Shown here: piece after piece, positions 45,836 to 53,872 of the stretch
Layout: each line of letters opens with the position of its first letter
Position numbering within the stretch: the stretch's first letter is position 1
DNA from: a gamma proteobacterium symbiont of Ctena orbiculata
Lineage (GTDB): Bacteria > Pseudomonadota > Gammaproteobacteria > Chromatiales > Chromatiaceae
Direction of reading: 5' to 3'
Length of the DNA: 64,000 bases
NCBI GenBank assembly: GCA_003058495.1
Contig: QBVC01000007.1
Coordinates: forward strand, 47,187-111,186
Program-made: the position numbers and the translations under genes
The notes under the pieces: generated by a model
What the model was told of the DNA's origin: nothing
The model's database searches: none
Seen by the model: only the letters and a program-made list of their open reading frames with translations

Positions 45836-46362
45836 GAGTCGCGTCTCTTGAAAAAAAGCAGGACTTCACCGAGGCGGAATCCGAACTTCTTCATCACCGA
45901 ACGGTTGAGCAGAACACCCTCCTCCTGCAGGTACATCCAGTCATCGAAGGTAACCTCATACACCTTCCCGCCCACTGGCAATCTCAGGCTGTAGGCCCAT
46001 TGCAGTGCATTGCCGGAAATACGGCCCCGGGCGCGCCCCACCACATCGTCCGCGGTACCCGTGTACTCATCCTCGCCGGTCTTGGTCAAGCGCCAGATAC
46101 GCTGTTGTCTGGTGCCGTCACTGAAGGTGAACTGCTCATCCAACACGCCATGATCACCCTCCCAACTGGCCTCGACGACGACCTTGAAGCGCTTGACCAC
46201 GGTACCATCCCGCTGCTGGAACATGCCCCAGCCGTCCAGGGTGCCGTTGAAGTACTCTTCCAGCTTCAATACCGGGCGCTCACTCTGATAACGGGAGAGA
46301 TCCGCCCCGGCACAGCCACTCAAGGTTATCGCGGTCAGCAGCGCCATCGGTTTAAACAGCAT
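45832..46362 (-). CDS. DUF3833 lipoprotein
   Basis: 176 residues with a lipobox (TLSGC, Cys17). The body is a lipocalin-like beta-barrel pattern: YFNGTLDGWGMFQQRDG, RFKVVVEASWEGD, RIWRLTKTGEDEYTGTADDVVG, then LPVGGKVYEVTFDDWMYLQE. I recognise it as DUF3833. It should be anchored to a periplasm-facing membrane and bind lipids, a guess based on the fold. The start overlaps the stop of the MFS gene by 11 bases and the stop overlaps the SDR start. Confidence 0.85.
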   Translation of the reverse strand: MLFKPMALLTAITLSGCAGADLSRYQSERPVLKLEEYFNGTLDGWGMFQQRDGTVVKRFKVVVEASWEGDHGVLDEQFTFSDGTRQQRIWRLTKTGEDEYTGTADDVVGRARGRISGNALQWAYSLRLPVGGKVYEVTFDDWMYLQEEGVLLNRSVMKKFGFRLGEVLLFFKRRDS

Positions 46363-47605
46363 AGTGAACCTCCAGGGATCTGCGCCAGCGAATCAACAAC
46401 GCGGCGGAGAGAAGTTTGATCAGACAGGGTATACCGGCGTAGATGATGGCAAGGGCGGTCAAACCGCCATCGCCACCCGGCTGATATCCCAGTCCTGCGA
46501 GTAGCGGCAAGCCCAATCCGGCCGCCAGGGCCAGCACGCCCTTGTTGATCAGACTCCAGATGCCGAAGTAACTGCCGGTGTTGCCGCGATCCTCCTCGGG
46601 GATGATATCGGCGGCGATGGCCGCGGGCAGTGCGAGATCGGCCCCGAGGGCTGCGCCGGACAGCAGGCATATGAGCAGATAGGGGATAAGATCATTCGCA
46701 CCCAGCTGCACCGCCCAGACAAATCCAACCACCGCAGCCTGGGTGCCGACAGCCCATGTAAGGCTCTTGCCAAAGCGGCGCGAGAGCCTCAACCAGATAG
46801 GCAGCGAGAGGGCGCCGCTGACAAAATAGGCGGCAAGAAAGAGACCGCTGTAGGCCTCCAGCTTGAGTACATCCGCAATATAGAAGAGTGCAAGGGTAGC
46901 GGCGATCGCAACTGCAAGGCCGTTGAGCAGAAACAGTGTCGCCAGACGGCGAAAGGGTGACAGCCGCAGGGGCCGCAACAGACCCCTGGCATGCAACGGG
47001 TGGCTGGCTGGCAGCGGAAATTGCCGCAGTAACAGCCAGACCGCGAGCAACAAGAAGAGCGCGAAGACCAGGCTGTAGGGCAGCCAGCGGCTGATCCCTT
47101 GAAACCAGTAGGAGAACAGCATCGGCAGGAGGCTGGCGAGGATCACCCCAAACAGTCCAAAACCCTCACGAAAGGCCACCAGCCGGGCACGCTCATGGCT
47201 GTCCCGACTTGCATTCGCTCCCCAGGCGAGATAGGTGATATTGAGCGTACTGTGAGCGGTATAGACCAGCACCAGTGCGGCGCCGAACCAGACGGCAAGC
47301 TGCCACTGCAGCATCTCCGGTGGATTGAAGAGCGCCGCGTAGGCAAGCACCAGGATGGCCGCAGCCACGGCGGCCAGCAGCGCCCGGCCTCTGCGCTGCC
47401 GCTGCATCAAGTCGGCCAGCCTGCCCAACCAGGGATCCTGCAGTGTGTCCAGCGCCCGGGATGCCAGCAGGATGGCCCCGGTCAAGGCCAATCCCAGTCC
47501 CAGTTCATCGCCATACAGCTTGGGCGTATGGATATAGACGGGCAGCGCCGCCATTGCCAGGGGCGCACCCAGCAGGCCGTAGGCGAGCCGTTGTCCCGGG
47601 GTCAT
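46352..47605 (-). CDS. MFS/GPH-type transporter
   Basis: 417 residues with twelve hydrophobic helices and the sugar-cation symporter (GPH/MelB-like) pattern, e.g. RALDTLQDPWLGRLADLM after helix 2 with the Asp-Pro turn, and the charged loop SRDSHERARLVAFREGF. It is an inner-membrane protein. In this operon it could move a lipid-related or small-molecule substrate; GPH homologues occur in singlet-oxygen-induced clusters of alphaproteobacteria (recalled, not checked). Overlaps the chalcone-isomerase-like gene by four bases. Confidence 0.8.
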   Translation of the reverse strand: MTPGQRLAYGLLGAPLAMAALPVYIHTPKLYGDELGLGLALTGAILLASRALDTLQDPWLGRLADLMQRQRRGRALLAAVAAAILVLAYAALFNPPEMLQWQLAVWFGAALVLVYTAHSTLNITYLAWGANASRDSHERARLVAFREGFGLFGVILASLLPMLFSYWFQGISRWLPYSLVFALFLLLAVWLLLRQFPLPASHPLHARGLLRPLRLSPFRRLATLFLLNGLAVAIAATLALFYIADVLKLEAYSGLFLAAYFVSGALSLPIWLRLSRRFGKSLTWAVGTQAAVVGFVWAVQLGANDLIPYLLICLLSGAALGADLALPAAIAADIIPEEDRGNTGSYFGIWSLINKGVLALAAGLGLPLLAGLGYQPGGDGGLTALAIIYAGIPCLIKLLSAALLIRWRRSLEVHYAV

Positions 47606-48129
47606 CGGGCCTGCCCCAGTAGTTCGCTGCGCAGCCCGGGCCTAGGGCTGGCGGGACCGAGCCATATGCCGAAAAACGCCGCCGCCAGCTCAGGGTCGTC
47701 GATACGGCCAAGATAGTCTGTCCGGGTGTAGAAGCGCGCGCCCTCGCCGGGCAGATGCAGACCCACGATTGCGTCCCCGGCGAAGACGTCTCGGAAAACC
47801 GTTTCCAATTGATCCAATACCGCCTCCCTATCCACCAATCGACGGCCGCGGATCCTTTCGATCTCCTCGAGGGAGGTCTTCGCCAGCTGCTCTCGACTGA
47901 TAGCCATGCGATAGACGATCTCCAACGCATGGGGACGCTTCGGACCATAGTGCCCAAGCGGTGCATAGAGGGTCGCCCGGTAGATCCTGATACCCCACCA
48001 GGTGAGGTCGCCGCTACCCACTGACTGAAACGAAGGGTAGTCTTCCAACGGACTTACCCGGGCATTGACGCTCACAGTTGCCAGGCTGAGCAAGAGGAAC
48101 AGCGCGAAGATGACGCGTAAGGATTTCAT
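47602..48129 (-). CDS. Periplasmic chalcone isomerase-like protein
   Basis: 175 residues with a signal peptide to about residue 23 (SVNA-R). The family's signature is exact in SVGSGDLTWWGIRIYRATLYAP and ISREQLAKTSLEEIERIRG. These proteins share the fold of plant chalcone isomerase and fatty-acid-binding relatives, without flavonoid chemistry in bacteria. Probably a periplasmic fatty-acid or lipid binder. The start overlaps the stop of the Cfa-like gene and the stop overlaps the MFS start, both by four bases. Confidence 0.82.
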   Translation of the reverse strand: MKSLRVIFALFLLLSLATVSVNARVSPLEDYPSFQSVGSGDLTWWGIRIYRATLYAPLGHYGPKRPHALEIVYRMAISREQLAKTSLEEIERIRGRRLVDREAVLDQLETVFRDVFAGDAIVGLHLPGEGARFYTRTDYLGRIDDPELAAAFFGIWLGPASPRPGLRSELLGQAR

Positions 48130-49331
48130 CTATCCCTTACCTTCACCAGGGCACATTGCATGACATCGATTCTTCCCTCATCGAAGCCTACTTCGCAGTA
48201 GCTGAGATAGAACTCCCATAGGCGTACAAATGCCATATCGAATCCCAACGCAAGGAGCTGTTCCCGTTTGCCAAGGAACGTCGATCGCCAGCGGCGCAAG
48301 GTCTCAGCATAGTCGTCAGCGAAGGATTCTGTCGTCTCGATCATGAATCCGTTGCTGCATGCAAGATCATCCAGGCGCTCGGGGGATGGCAGCATACCGC
48401 CGGGGAAAATGTATTGTTGGATGAAATCGCTGCGATGACGATAGGCCTCGAACAGATCGTTGCGTATGACGATAGTCTGTATCGCAGCCATGCCGCCCAT
48501 GTTCAGCAGCCCATTCAGCTTGGCGAAATAGCACTCCCAATAGGCCTCCCCCACGGCCTCCAGCATCTCGATGGAGACGATGTGATCGTATTCGCCACTG
48601 AGTGCCCGATAGTCCTTCAAATAGAGATTCACCTGCCCCTCCAGACCTGCGTCGGCAATCCTTTCCCTGGCATAACCGAGCTGGCTGGGTGAGAGGGTCA
48701 CACCCTCCACCGCAATGCCCTCCCTGGCCGCATGCTCGGCAAAACCGCCCCAGCCGCAGCCGATTTCCAATACGGAGTCGCCCCGTTTGGCGCCCGTCAT
48801 CTCGATCATGCGCTGATACTTGTGCCCCTGGGCCTGTGCCAGATCGCCATCCATGCCATCCTGGAAACGGGCACTGGAGTAGGTCATGGTGTCATCCAGC
48901 CATGCCCCGTAGAAGTCGTTGCCCAGATCATAGTGGGCCTCGATGTTGCGCGAGCTGCCCCGCCGGCTGTTGGGCCGCAACAGATGACGCATGCGATAGA
49001 AGATGTTCAACAGACGGTTACGCCTGAAGGCCCGCTCCAAGGCTGTCTTGTTGCCCAAGGCGACACGCAGCAGTGCGCTCAGATCACTGCAACTCACCTC
49101 CCCATCCCGATAACATTCGGCCAGTCCCACATCGCCGCCCCGAAAAACTCGCTTAAGAGCAGACCATGAGTGGAACTGGATATCCGCATGGGGTCTACTG
49201 CCGTCACCGAAACTGAGTTGGTAACCCTCGGGGGTGGTCAGTGTCAGCGTGCCTTCACGGATCTTGCTCAACACCGCGATAAGGGGCCTGATCCGCCAGG
49301 GTAGCACCTGGGGATCAAGGACGGTGGTCAT
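48126..49331 (-). CDS. Cyclopropane-fatty-acyl-phospholipid synthase-like methyltransferase
   Basis: 401 residues from ATG 49331, five bases after the DUF1365 stop. The SAM-binding VLEIGCGWGGFAEHAA, the HYDLGNDFYGAWLDDTMTYSS segment that binds phospholipid/bicarbonate, and EMLEAVGEAYW match Cfa-family enzymes. They methylate double bonds of membrane acyl chains. Paralogues next to DUF1365 and FAD oxidoreductases are not the standard CfaA; in alphaproteobacteria such enzymes make methylated and furan fatty acids that quench singlet oxygen. This assignment by context is an inference; simple cyclopropane formation is the alternative. Confidence 0.85.
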   Translation of the reverse strand: MTTVLDPQVLPWRIRPLIAVLSKIREGTLTLTTPEGYQLSFGDGSRPHADIQFHSWSALKRVFRGGDVGLAECYRDGEVSCSDLSALLRVALGNKTALERAFRRNRLLNIFYRMRHLLRPNSRRGSSRNIEAHYDLGNDFYGAWLDDTMTYSSARFQDGMDGDLAQAQGHKYQRMIEMTGAKRGDSVLEIGCGWGGFAEHAAREGIAVEGVTLSPSQLGYARERIADAGLEGQVNLYLKDYRALSGEYDHIVSIEMLEAVGEAYWECYFAKLNGLLNMGGMAAIQTIVIRNDLFEAYRHRSDFIQQYIFPGGMLPSPERLDDLACSNGFMIETTESFADDYAETLRRWRSTFLGKREQLLALGFDMAFVRLWEFYLSYCEVGFDEGRIDVMQCALVKVRDR

Positions 49332-49336
49332 ACTAT

Positions 49337-50089
49337 TCACTTCGCAGTCTCCTCCATCGATGATGATCGGGTAGTCAATGACACCCCCTTGGACCACAAG
49401 CGCAGGGCCTGCCAATGGATGCGCAACATGACACCCAGGGTCAGCATTGGCTGTTTCAAGAGAGCGGTTAATAGGGTTCTGTTGTTCAGCGGTTCCGATA
49501 TGCCCCAGATGGCGGTATGCAACTGCAGCTCACCTTTGTCGTAGTAGTCGATTTGCACCCTGGGCGCATGAGAGTCGGTCCTGATATGGAACCTGTAGCC
49601 GCCGCTGACTGGATAAAAAGGGGAGACATAGAGCCGTTTTTCCGCTTCGATCCCGGCGAACGATCCATCCGCGCGGGGCTGCAAAACATAACAGTGGCGC
49701 TCACCAAAGGTATTGTTGACCTCCGCGACAACAGCGCCGATCCTTCCATCCGCCCGCTGGCAGTACCAGAAGCTCACCGGGTTAAAGAGATAGCCGAATA
49801 CCCTTGGAAAGGTCTGCAGCCAAAGGCCTCCGTTGCAATCGTGGATACCCGCCTCGGCAAGACGTTCGCCCACCCAGAGGCGGGGGTCCCGGCCATCGCC
49901 ATAGTCCTTGTAGTGAAAAGCCAGGGGACGCCAGCGATTGATCCCGAACAGCCAAGAGCCATGACGCGCAAGCCCATCCAGGTCAATGAGAAGAAAAAAG
50001 ACCGGATAGACAAATCGGTTTTCCACCGGCAGACGGCGCCGATGCATCACCCGGCCAATGACAACCCGGCTCAGACTGCCACTTTCCAT
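49337..50089 (-). CDS. DUF1365 family protein
   Basis: 250 residues from ATG 50089, which has GGAGG close upstream and overlaps the FAD oxidoreductase end by 19 bases. The family motifs are clear: VMHRRRLPVENRFVYPVFF, FGYLFNPVSFWYC, VVAEVNNTFGERHCYVL and YVSPFYPVSGGYRF. DUF1365 proteins always travel with a Cfa-like methyltransferase and an FAD oxidoreductase in stress-lipid clusters; the biochemical activity is unknown. No membrane helix or signal peptide is evident. Confidence 0.88.
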   Translation of the reverse strand: MESGSLSRVVIGRVMHRRRLPVENRFVYPVFFLLIDLDGLARHGSWLFGINRWRPLAFHYKDYGDGRDPRLWVGERLAEAGIHDCNGGLWLQTFPRVFGYLFNPVSFWYCQRADGRIGAVVAEVNNTFGERHCYVLQPRADGSFAGIEAEKRLYVSPFYPVSGGYRFHIRTDSHAPRVQIDYYDKGELQLHTAIWGISEPLNNRTLLTALLKQPMLTLGVMLRIHWQALRLWSKGVSLTTRSSSMEETAK

Positions 50090-51327
50090 GGGGCCTCCAC
50101 GTTGAAATCGCCAATGATTCGCAAGGCCGACCTGAGGCCATCCTCGTGGAATCCGTAACCGCACCAGGCACCGCAGAACCAGGCATGGTTGCGGCCCTGA
50201 ATTGCGCTTAGTCTGGTCTGGGCATCGATAGCGGATTGGTTGAATATCGGGTGGTCGTATTGATAGGTGGCGATGGGGTCCCGCGGCATCCGTTGCGGAT
50301 CCGGATTCAGGGTGACCATGAGGGGTGTCTCGAAGGGCAGACGCTGCAACCGGTTGAGTAGATAGGAGACGCAGACAGACTGCTCTTCCATGCCCAACGA
50401 CAGGTAGTTCCATGCCGACCAGAGAGATTCCCGGGTGGGTAGAAAACGGCGGTCCGTATGCAGTACCGCGGTGTTGGATTGATAGTCGAACGCACCCAAC
50501 AGCGCTCGCTCCCGGGGATCCGCATCCCTGAGGATGCGCAGGGTGTCGGGGGCGTGTGTGGCGAAGATCACCGCATCGTAGAGGTGATGAGAGTGTGTCG
50601 ACGCCACCACCACCCTGTCACCCTGCCGGGTCACGCTCTCAACCGGGGTTTTGAGTCGTACAACCAGGGGTTGCGCCAGCTTCTCCACATACTGCCTTCC
50701 TCCGCCGATCAAACTGCGCCACCGCGGTCGCCCCTTGATCTGCAGCAGGCGGTGATTGATACAGAAGCGGAGAAAGGTGGCGGCGGGAAAACCGAGGATC
50801 TCGTCAGGGGACGAAGACCAGATCGCCGCCGCCATCGGCAGCAGATACCAGCTGCGGAACCACTCGGAATAGCCCTGCCGATCCAACAGACCGCCCAGGG
50901 TCACCCGGCGTTGTTCGGACCAGGCCAGCAGCCCCTGTGCCCGGCTGTTGAAATGGACAATCTCCTGCAGCATGCGCCAGTAGCCAAGGCGGATCAGATT
51001 GCGCCGCTGGGCAAACAGGGTTCCCAGGTTGGCCCCGGCCCATTCGAGGTTGGCCTCGGGAACAGTGACGCTGAACGACATCTCAGTTTCATGGGTCTCT
51101 ATGCCCAGGTGATCAAACAGCCTGATCAGGTTGGGATAGGTGAGGTCGTTGTAGACAAGAAATCCGGTATCCACCGGGTGGCTGCTGCCGTCCAGGGCCA
51201 CATCGACGGTATGGGTATGCCCCCCCAGATAATCCGCGGCCTCGTAGAGGGTGACCCGATGCTTCTCATGCAGCAACCAGGCTGCCGATAAGCCGCTGAT
51301 TCCGCTTCCGATTACCGCTACTCTCAT
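50071..51327 (-). CDS. FAD-dependent oxidoreductase (amine-oxidase fold)
   Basis: 418 residues. FAD-binding motif VIGSGISGLSAAWLL (5-19) followed by the Glu in LYEAADYLGGHTHTV, typical of phytoene-desaturase/amine-oxidase-type flavoproteins; the C-terminal GAWCGYGFHEDGLRSA closes the FAD site. It is the first gene of the nine-gene operon. In comparable clusters such an enzyme desaturates methylated fatty acyl chains, a likely function here. The start ATG 51327 has GGTGAGATC upstream and lies 18 bases below a palindromic operator. Confidence 0.82.
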   Translation of the reverse strand: MRVAVIGSGISGLSAAWLLHEKHRVTLYEAADYLGGHTHTVDVALDGSSHPVDTGFLVYNDLTYPNLIRLFDHLGIETHETEMSFSVTVPEANLEWAGANLGTLFAQRRNLIRLGYWRMLQEIVHFNSRAQGLLAWSEQRRVTLGGLLDRQGYSEWFRSWYLLPMAAAIWSSSPDEILGFPAATFLRFCINHRLLQIKGRPRWRSLIGGGRQYVEKLAQPLVVRLKTPVESVTRQGDRVVVASTHSHHLYDAVIFATHAPDTLRILRDADPRERALLGAFDYQSNTAVLHTDRRFLPTRESLWSAWNYLSLGMEEQSVCVSYLLNRLQRLPFETPLMVTLNPDPQRMPRDPIATYQYDHPIFNQSAIDAQTRLSAIQGRNHAWFCGAWCGYGFHEDGLRSALRIIGDFNVEAPWKVAV

Positions 51328-51344
51328 TTGATCTCACCGCTATT

Positions 51345-51355
51345 TGTACTGTACA
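51345..51355. promoter_or_regulatory. Operator candidate O1, TGTACTGTACA
   Basis: Perfect palindrome of two TGTAC arms around one base. It lies just downstream of the expected start (near 51358) of the minus-strand promoter, the classical place for a repressor to block transcription of the nine-gene operon. Confidence 0.65.
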
Positions 51356-51364
51356 TAACGGCAA

Positions 51365-51392
51365 AATATAGCGGATAAAAATAAAATTTCAA
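51365..51392 (-). promoter_or_regulatory. Sigma-70 promoter of the nine-gene lipid operon
   Basis: On the minus strand TTGAAA (51387-51392) and TATATT (51365-51370) are separated by 16 bases, a very good -35/-10 match. The spacer is A/T-rich. The promoter lies between operators O1 and O2. Confidence 0.7.
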
Positions 51393-51397
51393 TAAAT

Positions 51398-51408
51398 TGT
51401 ACTAGACA
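51398..51408. promoter_or_regulatory. Operator candidate O2, TGTACTAGACA
   Basis: Degenerate version of the palindrome. Its right half coincides with the -35 hexamer of the plus-strand promoter, and it lies just upstream of the -35 of the minus-strand promoter, so a bound repressor would affect both. Confidence 0.55.
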
Positions 51409-51430
51409 TTTATGAATATTTGCCTAGAAT
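51403..51430 (+). promoter_or_regulatory. Sigma-70 promoter of the gpx-side operon
   Basis: TAGACA (51403-51408) and TAGAAT (51425-51430) with 16 bases between, each one base off consensus. The start should lie near 51437, upstream of operator O3 and the ribosome-binding site of the 54-aa gene. Confidence 0.6.
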
Positions 51431-51460
51431 TGAGATCACTGAGGCCATTCAGGTCCAGTT

Positions 51461-51471
51461 TGTACAGTACA
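51461..51471. promoter_or_regulatory. Operator candidate O3, TGTACAGTACA
   Basis: Perfect palindrome of the same type as O1. It lies about 25 bases downstream of the expected plus-strand start and ends two bases before the GGAGAG ribosome-binding site. Spacings O1-O2 (53) and O2-O3 (63) are near five and six helical turns. Confidence 0.65.
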
Positions 51472-51483
51472 CAGGAGAGAGAA

Positions 51484-51648
51484 ATGTCAGCCTACGAACA
51501 ACAGATTCTTGAAACCGAACGCCGCTACGATCAACTGATGCAGCAGATCGAAAAGGAGGATCCGAATGTGCTCCACTCCGTGGTACCCGGCAGCCGCTTA
51601 CACGAAATCATTCACAACCCGGTCACTGAAGGGATAGACGAGGGGTAA
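51484..51648 (+). CDS. Small hypothetical protein, 54 aa
   Basis: ATG 51484 with GGAGAGAG upstream, directly behind operator O3. The protein is soluble, helical and acidic (YEQQILETERRYDQLMQQIE), ending in RLHEIIHNPVTEGIDEG. No family recognised. As first gene of the plus-strand unit with gpx it should be among the most strongly regulated products of the locus. Confidence 0.65.
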   Translation: MSAYEQQILETERRYDQLMQQIEKEDPNVLHSVVPGSRLHEIIHNPVTEGIDEG

Positions 51649-51705
51649 TGAAAACAGAACGGCGGTTGGGCAGGAGCCTGCCGCCGATCTTGAAGGTAAC
51701 AGGTC

Positions 51706-52296
51706 ATGCATTCACAAACCCTGATATTTGGAACAGCTGGCTATTCAGCCCTGATCACGCTTGCCCTATTGCTGCTGACCCCGATACCCGGTCATGCGGA
51801 GAGTGGCAACCCCTCCATCTGCAGTGAAGAGAGCAACTATTCAAAAAGGCAACTCAACAGCAATCAGGTAGATAATCTGTGTGAGACACATAGAGGCAAG
51901 GTGATGCTGGTGGTCAACACCGCCAGCCGATGCGCCTTTACCGATCAGTATGAGGGACTGGAGAAGCTCTATTCCCGTTACCGGGAGCGCGGACTGGTTG
52001 TCATCGGTTTTCCTTCCAACGATTTCGGCAATCAGGAACCGGGCAGCGAAGGGAGCATCAAGGAGTTCTGCCGCCTCACCTATGGGGTGCGGTTCCCCAT
52101 GTATGCCAAGTCCCGGGTCAGCGGCGACAACGCGGACCCCTTCTATCGCGCCTTGGCGCAAGCGGCCGGCACCCCGCCCCGCTGGAACTTCCACAAATAC
52201 CTGATCGACCGTGACGGCAGGCTTGCCGGCAGTTACAACAGTTTTGTCGCACTCGAAAGCGACAGGTTGATCGATGCCATCGAAGGCCTGTTGTGA
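51706..52296 (+). CDS. Secreted glutathione peroxidase-family protein
   Basis: 196 residues with a signal peptide to about residue 31 (PIPGHA-E), so the product is probably periplasmic, which is unusual for the family. Peroxidatic Cys76 in NTASRCAFTDQYEGLEKLY, Gln110 in SNDFGNQEPGS and Trp160-Asn161 in PRWNFHKYLID form the catalytic tetrad. It reduces lipid or organic hydroperoxides, probably with thioredoxin-like donors. It belongs to the plus-strand unit of the LitR-type locus, where light-generated lipid peroxides would be its logical substrates. Confidence 0.85.
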   Translation: MHSQTLIFGTAGYSALITLALLLLTPIPGHAESGNPSICSEESNYSKRQLNSNQVDNLCETHRGKVMLVVNTASRCAFTDQYEGLEKLYSRYRERGLVVIGFPSNDFGNQEPGSEGSIKEFCRLTYGVRFPMYAKSRVSGDNADPFYRALAQAAGTPPRWNFHKYLIDRDGRLAGSYNSFVALESDRLIDAIEGLL

Positions 52297-52303
52297 GCCT
52301 GGC

Positions 52304-52723
52304 ATGGACCAAACATCGGAAAGACTACTCGAGCGCGCCCACTGGTTGGGCTACCTGGGTCTGCTGCCTTTCTACTCAGGCATGGCATTGATGATTCTGC
52401 TCGATGATACGCGGCTTGTAGCCCAGGCAATTCACAGCTATGCCGCGATCATCCTCACCTTCGTCGGCGCCATTCACTGGGGAAGAGCCCTCGATAGTAA
52501 CGACACCACACTGTTGAGCTTTTCGGTGATTCCGTCACTCATCGCCTGGTGCAGTCTCTTCCTGGAACCCTACGAGGGACTCCCGTTAACAGCCATTGCC
52601 TTTGTCATGCTGCTGTTTTTCGATCGCAATCTCTACCTTGAGATGGGTTGGTTCAAACAGCTGCGAACGAGACTGAGCATCCTGGTATGCACCCTGTTGT
52701 CTGTCAGTTGGCTATACATTTGA
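52304..52723 (+). CDS. DUF3429 membrane protein
   Basis: 139 residues from ATG 52304, seven bases after the gpx stop. Four to five hydrophobic helices. Family features are LGYLGLLPF at the N-terminus, FVGAIHWGRAL in the middle and FFDRNLYLEMGWFK before the last helix. DUF3429 proteins are inner-membrane proteins of unknown function often next to DUF1365 or light-response genes. No catalytic residues obvious. Confidence 0.8.
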   Translation: MDQTSERLLERAHWLGYLGLLPFYSGMALMILLDDTRLVAQAIHSYAAIILTFVGAIHWGRALDSNDTTLLSFSVIPSLIAWCSLFLEPYEGLPLTAIAFVMLLFFDRNLYLEMGWFKQLRTRLSILVCTLLSVSWLYI

Positions 52724-52733
52724 GGAGAACGAG

Positions 52734-53639
52734 ATGAGAATCGCCATCAGCGGCTCGACCGGCTTCATCGGCACCCAGCTTACCCGTACTCTTGCCAACA
52801 ATGGCCATGCAGTAGTAACCATTGGACGCGGTGACATCAACCGCGGTACCCGCCATCTTTCACTACATCTCGAAGGCTGCGATGCCGTGATCAATCTGGC
52901 GGGCGCGCCGATCAACCGGCGCTGGACAAAGGCCTACAAACGCACCATCGTCGCCAGCCGCGTGGAGACCACCCGCATGCTGGTTGAGGCAATGGCGCAG
53001 ATGGACAAGTCACCCAAGACATTCATCTCCACCTCGGGCATGGGCGCCTTCGACACCGAGGGTCCTTATCGGGAGAGTGATGTGGCCAATGCCACCGACT
53101 TTCTGGGTGAACTCACATTCGATTGGGAGTCCGCCGCCTGGGAGGGCGAAACCCTGGGCATGCGCGTCGCTGTTTTCAGGCTCTCCCTGGTACTCGGCCA
53201 GCAGGGTGGCTTGATGGGGCGGGTTCTGACCCCCTTCCGCCTGGGACTTGGCGGTCCCATCGCCAGTGGAAAGCAGCACTTTTCCTGGATCCATATCGAC
53301 GACCTGATCAATGCCTATCTGCTGGCATTGGAGAGTCCGCGCTTCAGAGGCATCTATCACCTTGCCGCACCCAATCCGGTGAACAACCTGGCGTTCACCC
53401 AGACCCTGGGGAAAGTACTGAATCGCCCTACCCCGTTTCGTGTTCCTGCAATACTGCTGAAACTGGCTTATGGCGAAGGCGCGGAGGTGATGACGTCCGG
53501 GCAGTGTATCGTTTCCGAACGCCTTGAAGAGGCAGGCTTCAAGTTTCGCCATGAGGAGTTGGAGCAGGCCTTACGGGCGATTGTAAAGTCATCGGGCGGT
53601 GGCTTATGCTTCAATGATTTTGTGGACTCGAGGGGCTAG
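52734..53639 (+). CDS. TIGR01777-family NAD-dependent epimerase/dehydratase (YfcH-like)
   Basis: 301 residues. Rossmann motif GSTGFIG (7-13), NLAGAPINRRW, the conserved KRTIVASRVETTRMLVEA block, SWIHIDDL and YHLAAPNPV are typical. The Tyr of the usual SAVGYYG motif is missing (TSGMGAFDTEG), so substrate handling may differ. The physiological substrate of the family is unknown. GAGGAGAACGAG precedes the ATG. It ends the plus-strand operon; the accessory island starts directly after it. Confidence 0.83.
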   Translation: MRIAISGSTGFIGTQLTRTLANNGHAVVTIGRGDINRGTRHLSLHLEGCDAVINLAGAPINRRWTKAYKRTIVASRVETTRMLVEAMAQMDKSPKTFISTSGMGAFDTEGPYRESDVANATDFLGELTFDWESAAWEGETLGMRVAVFRLSLVLGQQGGLMGRVLTPFRLGLGGPIASGKQHFSWIHIDDLINAYLLALESPRFRGIYHLAAPNPVNNLAFTQTLGKVLNRPTPFRVPAILLKLAYGEGAEVMTSGQCIVSERLEEAGFKFRHEELEQALRAIVKSSGGGLCFNDFVDSRG

Positions 53640-53650
53640 TTCTACACAGT

Positions 53651-53833
53651 TCATCGACTTGACTGCATAGTGGTATCCGCTTTTATGAAGAACACCAGGG
53701 GTATCGCAAACGGCCCCAGAAGTACAACAACAAGTTTCCGCAAAAAGGATTGTTTTACATGACGCTTTCTTGCGATGTAGAGGCAAACTATTACGCTGAT
53801 AAACCAAATGAGTGTGAGTACATAGGCTAACAC
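53651..53833 (-). CDS. Small two-helix membrane protein, 60 aa
   Basis: Possible gene with GTG start at 53833 and AAGGAAG three bases before it. Two hydrophobic helices (about 2-20 and 33-52) with a basic loop (RKRHVKQSFLRK). No family recognised. AT-rich base use unlike the neighbouring epimerase gene. Alternative frames overlap, so the call is weak. Confidence 0.4.
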   Translation of the reverse strand: MLAYVLTLIWFISVIVCLYIARKRHVKQSFLRKLVVVLLGPFAIPLVFFIKADTTMQSSR

Positions 53834-53872
53834 TGTCTTCCTTTACATATTTTTTGATAACGGTATGCGACA

